Part shown: one piece after another, positions 55,873 through 64,000 of the stretch
Position numbering within the stretch: position 1 is the first letter of the stretch
How the letters are laid out: each line of letters opens with the position of its first letter
Origin: Niebla homalea
Taxonomy: Eukaryota; Ascomycota; Lecanoromycetes; Lecanorales; Ramalinaceae
Direction: 5' to 3'
Assembly (NCBI GenBank): GCA_019925105.1
Contig: JAHGAU010000026.1
Coordinates: 496,001-560,000 of the forward strand
DNA length: 64,000 nucleotides
Made by a program: the position numbers and the translations under genes
The notes under the pieces: generated by a model
What the model saw: the letters and a program-made list of their open reading frames with translations, nothing else
Database searches by the model: none
What the model was told of the DNA's origin: nothing

Positions 55873-56341
55873 TGCGAAGATCAATGCAATGTAGATTCGG
55901 GTTGGAGAAGGGCAACCTATGGTGGGTGGTCCAAGTCCAGAGCAACGAAAATGTGGAGGACAAATGGTGGAAGAAAGGTCATAGTTATTAAGGCCGCACA
56001 AGACAGGACCATGGTCGACGGCGCTGCTGGGCGATTCTCGTCAATGGTCTAGACCAATTAACATTCTCATGGGAAGCCAATTGATGAAGCTAAAGTCAAC
56101 GAACGGTAAAGTGCCGGAGAGATGGAAGTAATTAAGTTACCTCCCTCGATACGCAGCCATAGTGGGGTAATAAGGTAGTGGGGCCAGTTGCATCTTTAAG
56201 GGGTCAGGGCCGTCCAGAGTTTTGCGGCGACCGGCCGAGGCGGCCACCCCCACCACCCCCCACTCACCAGAAATGACCTGCCTGAGATGCTTTACATCAT
56301 CCTTCAAAACGTAACTCGAACAGGCCTGGCAATTCAGAGCT
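55873..56341. promoter_or_regulatory. DIP5 promoter region and 3' end of the SPX-ANK-GDPD gene
   Basis: 470 bp between two minus-strand genes. An upstream extension of the permease frame is open but has no ATG before 55872. No further gene is seen. Confidence 0.45.
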
Positions 56342-59300
56342 TCACTGATGACTTGGGAGTGTTTCACTGATTGGTCTCACTTCGTTGATAATGAGAATGT
56401 CAAGACCGGCCTTAGCTTGAATCTGGTCGAAAAGTTTTAGTTCTAATGTCTGTTCATCGTTTCTCATTACATACCAAAGCAGCGATTCGATCGTCATTGA
56501 GCTTTCCGTAGCTCCCTACCACGAGACCCGCACTTTTCGCGTATGCAATCAGCTTGGGGCACCTGACCAGCGGATGTGAAGGCAAGATGATCCCTGTTAA
56601 ACCGTACGTCTTCGCGAACCGAATGGCTTGTTGAGTGCTTCCAGCTCTGATATCACCTGCTGGGACAATGCCTATCTTGCCAAGGAACAGGACTGGATGG
56701 CTTCTTTGCTTTAATTTGAGCATGACGCAGATCCCAGGGTTGAATGACGAAAAGGTGATACTGCGCTTGCCCTTGTGCTGCTTGACAACCTTGAGAATTG
56801 TGTCCACATAAAGATTGAACTCGAATGCATAGCAATCCATATGTCGATCTTCCGCTTCCGACAGCATGGGATGTTCTGCATCCATGCTCAGCTTCAACCG
56901 ATGGCATCAGGTCAGCAACTTACTGATCACAAGGTTAAAGGCAATGTCCTCTGGAAGTTCTGTAAGGATACCTTGCAGGGTTGCTGCCTTCTTGTGAACC
57001 GAATGGCCTTGGATGTCGCCCTTGACATTATTCCCCTCCTCGCTCAGGCTCATACCGTTCATGAGCTCAACGTTTGTAGCGTTATCACATTCCCCATGAC
57101 TTGATGCCCGACGACGCTTCAAAGGACGAGTCCCATTCTGACGCATCTCAGCCTCAGCTGAAAGCTCGTTGCCTGTTCGCTGAAGACCGTCAAAGCGCAT
57201 GAATTGATCCAATGTTAGTGTGTGAAGAGGAATGTTTGCACCAATCGCCGTAACAAGAAAATCGTGATATATCACTGGCTGTAAATCCTTGGTCAATTGG
57301 ACCTCAAACTCAAAGCTTTTCGCCCCCAACTTGGTGGCTGTCATGGACGATCGCGCCTTTTTCTCTCGAGTCTGAAGATTTGATTGTCCTGCTATGTCGG
57401 CTCCCGCGCCTTGATGTCTAACGACCTGCGGTCCCGGACCACCTCCTCGCCAAAGGCCGGACGGCAACGGAGGCTCAGTCATTTCAACGGACGATGGTTT
57501 GATGACCAATAAGCTGAAAGTGACATTTCCTGTGCAGTCGAAAGACGTCGTATCGGTAAGTGGGACTGTGAAATCTCTATACAGACTCTGATGTGATGTA
57601 CCTATCGCACTGTTCAGGTGTCCAAGTATAGCAACCCCATAGGATCGAGTTCGTCTATCTCGTTTGTCCACGATTTCGAATCTCAACTGAACGTTTTGAG
57701 GCTGCTTTGCTGAGAAACATAGCGGCTCATTCGTCAAATTCCTCAAGATCGGCAGATGATAGTCACGCGACACACCAGCAGCGCCCATCGCAGAGACCAC
57801 AAGACTGTGACCAAAATCTGAACGTCGAGGTTGCACCTGCTTCGATGTTGCGCCGCTCCATGTCACAGCTGCCACAGGGTTTCGTGTATTTGTCGTTCCG
57901 AGCATCACCAAGATCGTCGCTTCATCAATGGCAGTTTTATCATCGTGAAACATCGGAATTGTTGGGTAATCGTGTGGCGTGCTGGCAGACAAAACGGGTG
58001 TGCTTGGTGTCAGTAAACTTTTTGACTGCCTGCTCAATGATGAAAGAAACTCTGCGATTTTCGTGTGACTTCGAAAAGTTGCGTGATCTTTGGGCGTCCA
58101 GCCCATGCTGTCTACCACGTCCGGAACAGCACCATGTCTTACGAGCATCTCTACAAGGCTGAGATGACCCTCAATACATGCAATTGCTAACGGTGTTCTC
58201 GCAAGTCTCTGATCTGGAAGATCTAGTACATTGCTGATACTTGATGACAGCAGGAGGATTCGCATGAGGTCCGCAGAGTCAATCCGAGCTGCATGATGCA
58301 ATGGCGTCTCACCCTGTCCATCCTGGAAGTCGGCCTTGACGCCATGCATGGTCATGATCTCGACAATATCCAGGCTTTCATTCTTGATAGCAATAGTGAG
58401 ACAGTTCCATAGGATCGGCGTTTGTGAAGCAACAGCTTCACCATCCGGCTTCAGCACCAAGAAGTGCGCCACTGATCTCATGGCGGTGGAAGATCCATAG
58501 ATGGTGATGAGGTGGAGAGGAGTGAGCCCCCCCGAATCATATGTAAAAAGCGAATCAGGGTTCTCGACTTTGTCTAGCAAAAGCTCGCAAAGCACCGAAG
58601 ATCCAGTCTCGGCGGCATAGTGCAGAGGCAGACGTCCTTGAAAATCCTTTCTTGCTACTAGTTCGGGATACCTGCGGACCAAACGCCCAAGTAGTCCAAG
58701 AAATTTCAGCTTGTCAAACGTGAGATAAGGATGCCCTCGACGAAGCCGCCGAGAAAATCTGTTGTTACCTGGTTGGACCTCTTTCTCCTGTCGGCTCACT
58801 GTAAGGGTGAAGTCAATGACTAATCGATGCAAGACGGTCTCGTGATCTATCTCGAGGCTTTGGATTCCTGCTTTCTCAACCAGCATTGCGCAAAGGTACT
58901 CCGTGCAAGCGATCGATCCATTCATCAGGGAAAGCTTCAATGCAATCGACAGCTCGCTGAGTGTAGGTGGTATAGGTGCGCCTCCATGAATGAGGCTGTC
59001 GAGTCCTGAGGAAGAATTAAGAAGGATTGAGCAATGCATTTCCCTAAGTATGGGTTCATGGCTGTAATCAATATCCGCCCTGTCATGGTCCGTTATATCA
59101 CGCATTCGTTCGTCAGACGATGCTGACTTATTCTCCAAAGGCTCTTGTTGAATCCGTGCTGCTTCATCCTCGAAAAACTCAATCCCTGAAATCAGATTGT
59201 CGTAGGCAGTCTTGAAGCTTCTCATGTAAAGATTGAAGCATTCCGGCAGCCCCGGGACGAAGGACGATACAGAGTATAGCTTACCGAGAATTTGCTCGTA

Positions 59301-59726
59301 TGATTCCTGGTTGACTCTGCAGTAGCACAACAATTTCTCTAAGGACCTGATGGCTTTGAGCCGGCTATCTAGTAGGTCTGCTTCCTCTTTGACATTCAGA
59401 TTGGTCAATATCTCGCGAACGGATCTGGCACTTGCCCTGAACCGAGAAAGGTCGTGATTGCAGTCTTGAGTGACAACGTACTGCTGGTGATATAGAAATT
59501 GGTCTCCAGTGAGGATATGACGCGTAAGAATATCAAGTAGTTCTGACGACTATCAGCTCAAGAGACTGGACCATCTCGTAGATCGCAGACCAGCAAAAGC
59601 GTCTTGCTCTCCATTTTGCCATCTAGTACTTGCTTTTTTGTAGAGAAAATTTGCTGCATCGTAGTCGAAATAGAAGTGTGCCCATTCTGCGACATAGTGA
59701 CGCCGTAGAGAGGCGCCGAAGCTCAT
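56342..59726 (-). CDS. SPX-ankyrin-GDPD protein, divergent Pho81/NUC-2-like, GDPD probably inactive
   Basis: Pho81/NUC-2 and Gde1 share this architecture and act in phosphate signalling and glycerophosphodiester breakdown. Exons 59726-59591, 59542-56924, 56875-56475 and 56422-56342 sum to 1079 codons. A divergent SPX begins MSFGASLRRHYVAEWAHFYF. Ankyrin repeats (about 330-535) include GRLPLHYAAETGSSVLCELL, GETPLHHAARIDSADLMRIL and ARTPLAIACIEGHLSLVEML. The GDPD part has LGAKSFEFEVQLTKDLQPVI with YHDF, FNLVIKHPMLSEAEDRHMDC, and IQAKAGLDILIINEV. However, the catalytic HRG appears as RHQG (Arg to Gln), the ENT-type Glu region as REKK, and EFD as EFE. This favours a regulatory, catalytically dead Pho81-like protein over an active Gde1. 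Confidence 0.85.
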
Positions 59727-60743
59727 TGCGTTGTAAGAGAAGATCGGCCTTCAATGAGAATGTATACACAAGAAAGACTTTGAGAAACAATGGTGAGGTC
59801 ACATCATGTATCAGGTTTTGTAAGCATGCTTTATGTCGCTCATGTCGACCACTCGATCTATAGGGTCCGCCTTCCTACAATCTCAAGGTACGACTGTCTG
59901 CTTCACTAGGCAAGTACGCTGGCGACTACTGCCATAGCCTTCGTGGTTACCCTTAAGATGGCAGGTAGTTCTGCTTACCATCATTCTTAACCAGCAAGAC
60001 CAACAGGCTAGAATCAGGGAACTTCGAGATGAGAATCACTAATTCTATTGCTCCCTGTCAGCCTAGATGTTGGCAGTGCCGCCATGGAGTTTTACTGAGC
60101 CGTCATGCAAATGGTGCCAAGACACTGTTATTACACGTGTAGATTACAACACATCCAGGTATATTTCAGTACTCATGGGCATTTCCTGCAGACACCTTTT
60201 GTCCATAGATCATACGCAATACACACAAATTCATACGCACTCATCTACTCATGCGTGTTAATCCCACACAAGAGGAAGTTTAATATACTGATGCCACTGA
60301 ACGATGCTTTGCGTTTCGGTGTAAGTCGATGTGTGTGATTTCCATGCTCAGGTACAATATATCATAACTTTACCCCTGGTGTTCATCATTGTCTGAACCC
60401 TGTGATGAATCAATGACTTGCATTAGCCGGATCTCAGGTGGAGGATTGATGCCGGCGGATAGCTGGCCTCCGTGACGGTAAGCTGCGTGTTTGTCTTGCC
60501 AACCGAAGCTCGTGAGCGCGTATCTGGCAAGGTGAGACTGCATACCTAGCCTGCTGCTGGACACAAGTCAGACATCAGCATGCTATGCGACAGTGACACG
60601 AGAGAAATCGCGCATGATCAAGAGAAAAACATCCCATTGGCAAGGGATCGGTGGCTCATAACTGTTGTTCTCATTCACCATGTCCTTGGACACCTGTATT
60701 AAGCAATGACTGTATGGTGCACGCAAGTTGCAGGCTGCACAAC
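59727..60743. other. Divergent spacer, 1 kb
   Basis: Upstream of both the SPX gene and the secreted-type gene. It includes an AT- and CA-rich part (60200-60260, caatacacacaaattcatacgcactca-like). No gene is supported. Confidence 0.4.
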
Positions 60744-61376
60744 ATGCTTTTCGATTGCATCTTCACGCTCATTTTCTTATCCACACATGCTTTTTGCTTG
60801 CCCGTTTCTTCTCAGCCGGTAAACAAGGAACTACTACGCCAAAGATCAAAGCCTCCGCAACTCTCAAGCGCCAGTCCCCTTTCCTTCACCGCACAAAGCA
60901 TTTGCACCGCTCACAATGGCACTTCAGATATCTCACTCATGGCACATATCGGATCATTCAATGTTCCTAATACAGCCTACACTGTCATTCTCAACGCACT
61001 ACCCCAATGCATTGTTCTTGACGCATACAACGTCAAATACGCATTCAAGGCCATGGACGCATCGTTGTCGCTACGGACCGCGAATGACCCTGTCAAAGGC
61101 GAGATGAAGGAAGAGACCGGCCGAGTTCAGCTGACGTTAGAGCCTCTGAAGCCTGCAAGCCCTATGGATCCCCAACTTACTTACAGCGAGGCTATGGAAG
61201 TCTTGGATTATACTTGGGGATACGTCAAAGTTTATAAACTATATCGGCCGCTGAGCTATACCTTCCTCAAGATGGCACAGCATGTCGCTATTGGCGGGCT
61301 TCTCTCTACGGTCCACAGTTCTGGGAATGGTACGCAACCCGATTCTGATTCTGGATCCGCACTCCAGCTATCGTGA
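60744..61376 (+). CDS. Secreted-type protein of unknown function (facing pair, member 1)
   Basis: ATG at 60744 gives a signal-peptide-like start MLFDCIFTLIFLSTHAFCLP with a plausible cut after AFC. An in-frame ATG at 60714 would add ten residues. The 210-residue protein continues with a Ser/Gln-rich spacer and then a structured region: GSFNVPNTAYTVILNALPQC, VKYAFKAMDASLSLRTANDP, VQLTLEPLKP, and DPQLTYSEAMEVLDYTWGYV with KVYKLYRPLSYTFLKMAQHV. The last part (LTYxEAxxVLxxxWxYVKVY) is similar in layout to the minus-strand neighbour at 61532-62290. No known domain. It could be extracellular or in a secretory compartment. Confidence 0.6.
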   Translation: MLFDCIFTLIFLSTHAFCLPVSSQPVNKELLRQRSKPPQLSSASPLSFTAQSICTAHNGTSDISLMAHIGSFNVPNTAYTVILNALPQCIVLDAYNVKYAFKAMDASLSLRTANDPVKGEMKEETGRVQLTLEPLKPASPMDPQLTYSEAMEVLDYTWGYVKVYKLYRPLSYTFLKMAQHVAIGGLLSTVHSSGNGTQPDSDSGSALQLS

Positions 61377-61531
61377 AATGAAGAACCAACGTGGAACGGA
61401 AAGGGACGCGTTCGCGTGAGGACTAGCGGGGAACAGAACTTAGAAGGTGCATGTAAGCCTGATAGGCAAGCCCTAGGCTACCACAAATTTCAGGCACCGA
61501 GACTCCAGTGAGATGTAATCAATGCCATTGC

Positions 61532-62290
61532 TCAGGTTGTTTGCAAGTCCTGCGGCTTTCGCTGTGATGTCTCCCTGATGCTGAAAAGGAATCCGCTGGC
61601 TTGAGTGATATACTCGTGCCCGTCAAATACCTGCAATACAATCTCTGTGCTTGGCACGAGCAGTTGTGCTCTCTGCCACACCTTGAGCCACAAGACCAGA
61701 GCACCGAGCACCACGCTCACATCCCGCCATGTCGTGTGCCGTTCTGTTTCTACTTGGCCCTCGATGCCTTGAAAAACGATATTGACTTCGCCCCCTGCTG
61801 GATCTGGTTTGGTGTACAGAAAATAATTGTCCTCGATCGTGTCGTCTATGCCTTGTCGGTCATGCTCCTGATCATCGTGCATGAATTGGCGGGCATTGAG
61901 CAGGAGGTCTTGGATGAAATTGGCTTTCCAATGGCCCTGGCCATAATCATAGTTGGAGAATTTCACGAGACCCTGTGTGAGAGAAGCATTCTGCAGATCT
62001 CGAACGTTGTCTGTCTTTACGTACAGCTCTGGGGGCGGCGGGCCTCCATTGGGCGCTGAAATGGGATTCGTTAGAGAATTGTTGTGCGATCCCAAGAGTA
62101 GAGAGCCGACGGTATCGTTGGGAAGGGAATCGATTGCTAAAGAAGAAACCCGACTGATGCGGGTCAAGAGAATAATCGCAGTGAGTGAAGACATTTCAAG
62201 AATTGCATTGATTTGACTAGTAGGACGCATGGCGCACGTGTAGTCAATAACCAACGCAGCAAGCACGATGAGGACGAAGTAATGGACCAT
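61532..62290 (-). CDS. Secreted-type protein of unknown function (facing pair, member 2)
   Basis: Single-exon 252-residue frame. The start MVHYFVLIVLAALVIDYTCA reads as a signal peptide; a second ATG (MSSLTAIILLTRISRVSSLA) would also give one. The body has a Pro-rich stretch (PNGGPPPPELYVKT), then LVKFSNYDYGQGHWKANFIQ, a conserved-looking EVNIVFQGIEGQVETERHTT, and TWRDVSVVLGALVLWLKVWQ, ending with VFDGHEYITQASGFL. Potential N-glycosylation sites occur (NNS, NAS). No known domain. Layout of the last 60 residues resembles the facing neighbour. Confidence 0.6.
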   Translation of the reverse strand: MVHYFVLIVLAALVIDYTCAMRPTSQINAILEMSSLTAIILLTRISRVSSLAIDSLPNDTVGSLLLGSHNNSLTNPISAPNGGPPPPELYVKTDNVRDLQNASLTQGLVKFSNYDYGQGHWKANFIQDLLLNARQFMHDDQEHDRQGIDDTIEDNYFLYTKPDPAGGEVNIVFQGIEGQVETERHTTWRDVSVVLGALVLWLKVWQRAQLLVPSTEIVLQVFDGHEYITQASGFLFSIRETSQRKPQDLQTT

Positions 62291-62660
62291 GATTTAACCA
62301 ATCCCTCGCAATATTGCAGCACGTGGTGAGACACATGGGAAATTTGCCAAGCGAATTGCTTTCGTATTGCTACTTAGAAATATGCGCTCTCGCTGTCTTG
62401 CAAGATCTATGCGCATACGGACCGGATGAGATACCAGCATAATTCTCTGAAATTAATCCAAAAATTCAAGTACACAGCCTCATTTACCCACAGATCCTGG
62501 GAATAACTCGACCTGAGACCGGAACGTGGGGAAACTTGTGAAGCTATACCCGATGCTTGGCGTGCTGCTAATTCTAAGCGCGAGACAGCGGCTCGAACTC
62601 TTCACGCGAATAATTTAGCTGCTGATCACAGATCTTGATGATCTAAGGATAGCTTTCAAC
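62291..62660. promoter_or_regulatory. Divergent promoter region (secreted-type gene / prefoldin 5)
   Basis: 370 bp between divergent starts; no gene is seen. Confidence 0.45.
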
Positions 62661-63288
62661 ATGGCCCAGGGGCAATCTCAGACAAGTGAGTAAAGATGCG
62701 CGTCCAACACAATAACCTTCAGAAGATTGATCGTTGGCATCTATCTACAGTCGATCTGGGGTCCCTACCTCTCCAACAGCTGAACCAAGTCAAGAACCAG
62801 CTCACGCAGGAGCTTCAACATCTCACATCCTCGTTCCAGCAGCTCAAAACTGCGCAGGCAAAGTTCCGCGATTGCATTACCAGTGTCAAGGACGGGCTGA
62901 GTCGAGGAGAGGGTATGCCAGACTGCAACCCCACACAACATTTCACACTACCATAGAGGGGAAAGGGCAAGGATGAAGCGCTGACTCTAGAATCACAGGA
63001 ACGCCAATCCTCGTTCCCCTAACCCCATCGCTCTACGTCCCCGGCCAACTCGCATCGACAGAAACGGTGCTCGTGGACATCGGCACGGGATTCTACGTCG
63101 AGAAGACACCACCTTCGGCGCAGGACTTCTACAGGCGGAAAGTGGAAGAGCTGGGGAAGAATTTGGGCGATCTGGAGAAGATTGTTCAGGGCAAGCAGCA
63201 GAATCTGGGGGTAGTGGAGGATGTGTTGAGAAGGAAAGTGATGGATGAGAACAGCAAGGTGGGAGCGAGTGATGGCGCTGGTGGATGA
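62661..63288 (+). CDS. GIM5: Prefoldin subunit 5
   Basis: Prefoldin hands unfolded actin and tubulin to the CCT chaperonin. Exons 62661-62685, 62751-62912 and 62999-63288 sum to 159 codons. The start is MAQGQSQTIDLGSLPLQQLN, with VKNQLTQELQHLTSSFQQLK and AQAKFRDCITSVKDGL forming the first coiled-coil arm. TPILVPLTPSLYVPGQL and LVDIGTGFYVEK form the beta-hairpin core, and the second arm is DFYRRKVEELGKNLGDLEKI. An alternative first acceptor at 62722 would put a TGA in frame, so 62750 is used. Length (158 aa) is normal. Confidence 0.92.
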
Positions 63289-63654
63289 GAGGTAGAAGCT
63301 CAACGACGATCGTGATCTCGAGCTCCAACGTACCAGTGGTGGGTTCCATAGGCTCTCAGGGAAGGGCAAAGGAAGGTATACGACTGCCTCTTCGGTACTC
63401 GGAAATGCCGGCGAATCCTCAAAGACTTGACAATTTCTTTGACGAGCCACGGATGAGGTGACGTCGAACATCCCATGCTGCACATAGCCATAGCGAGAGA
63501 GGCTCGCCAAGAAGTACATGTTGGGAAATGATCCCTATCCATCCGATGTGACCTGAATTGCTTCATTTCACATACATCCAGATAGATCATTCTAACAATC
63601 AATATCGATACCGCCCCAAGCATCCCAGGCGCTCTTGCACACCTCCATCCCCTC
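63289..63654. other. Convergent spacer
   Basis: 365 bp between two stop codons; minus-strand ORFs here overlap the prefoldin exon as shadows. Confidence 0.5.
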
Positions 63655-64000
63655 TCATCCAACCCCTTCACCTCCCCCTCCCTTCGCCCTCCCCTTCCTC
63701 AAAACCACCCTGCCAAACCACCCCATGACCGGCAGCACCCCCACCCTCGCAAACCATGGCGTCGCCCCTACACTAACCGCCAATCTAACCGGCAACAACG
63801 CCTTGGTGACCGCCCACGCCGTCGCCACCTCCACCACAATCCTCACCCCACCTTCGCCCCTCCCCCACCATTTCCCCCTTTTGGCCCCCGCATCCCCGAA
63901 CTCATCCACCTCGCCCAACCAGCCTTTCCGTCGGAAGTACCGTCCGAACTTCTCCACCCCCTCCGCCACCCATTTCCCCTCGCTGATCCAGGGGGGCAGC
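63655..64000 (-). CDS. C-terminal part of a mitochondrial DUF1279/NAT2-like protein (cut by window end)
   Basis: The frame is open from the window edge (PPWISEGKWVAEGVEKFGRY) to TGA at 63655. It has FRRKGWLGEVDEFG, a short basic segment, then VATAWAVTKALLPVRLAVSV with GATPWFARVGVLPVMGWFGR and a Lys/Gly-rich end. The AxAWAVTKALLPxRLAxSVxATPWFAR pattern resembles the C-terminus of fungal DUF1279 proteins (yeast Nat2 group), which are mitochondrial membrane proteins. The N-terminal targeting part is outside the window, so this call is tentative. Confidence 0.5.
   Translation of the reverse strand, partial: LPPWISEGKWVAEGVEKFGRYFRRKGWLGEVDEFGDAGAKRGKWWGRGEGGVRIVVEVATAWAVTKALLPVRLAVSVGATPWFARVGVLPVMGWFGRVVLRKGRAKGGGGEGVG

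Overview
The window is nuclear DNA of a filamentous ascomycete (Pezizomycotina; a dothideomycete is possible but not shown). The evidence is gene-dense DNA on both strands, short GT-AG introns (mostly 45-110 nt), and protein families typical of moulds: an SPX-ankyrin-GDPD protein, glutathionyl-hydroquinone reductase, a UPF0643 protein, a trifunctional fungal tRNA ligase and a DIP5-type permease. I see no transposon, CRISPR array, rRNA or convincing tRNA, and no polyketide or NRPS cluster. About 33 protein-coding loci are supported. Exon joins were worked out by hand from splice sites and frame, and most spliced models sum to an exact number of codons.

Layout. 1-11.7 kb: 5' part of DNA2 (-), a glutathionyl-hydroquinone reductase (-), 2-oxodicarboxylate carrier ODC (+), a small ankyrin protein (-), tRNA ligase TRL1 (+), and the mitochondrial S-adenosylmethionine carrier PET8 (-). 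12.5-22 kb: an RS-rich disordered protein (+), THO subunit TEX1 (-), RNase P/MRP subunit RPP40 (+), a small membrane protein (+), a C2H2 zinc-finger protein (-) and a Lys/Glu-rich protein (+). 23.4-33.4 kb: S-adenosylhomocysteinase (-), eIF3h (-), a multi-pass membrane protein (-), a broken papain-like-fold gene with a 19-residue repeat tail (+), and a HIT protein (+). 33.9-47.7 kb: TRM11 (-), a probable fusion of a basic fungal domain with an omega-type GST (-), a UPF0643 protein (+), sorting nexin MDM1 (-), an SLC35-type transporter (+), and TRM8 (-). 48.2-64 kb: a small protein with a GC-AG intron (+), an FAD oxidoreductase (+), small unknowns, a DIP5-like permease (-), a divergent SPX-ANK-GDPD protein (-), two secreted-type proteins facing each other, prefoldin subunit 5 (+), and the end of a NAT2/DUF1279-like mitochondrial protein (-).

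Together these are mostly housekeeping genes. Two themes recur. tRNA maturation has four genes (TRL1, RPP40, TRM11, TRM8), and S-adenosylmethionine use or recycling has four (PET8, SAH1, TRM11, TRM8). They are scattered on both strands, so this is not an operon-like unit. The parts most worth a second look are the broken papain-like gene with minisatellite tail, the GST fusion, the catalytically degenerate SPX-ANK-GDPD protein, the facing secreted pair, and a duplicated promoter segment at 18.7-18.95 kb.
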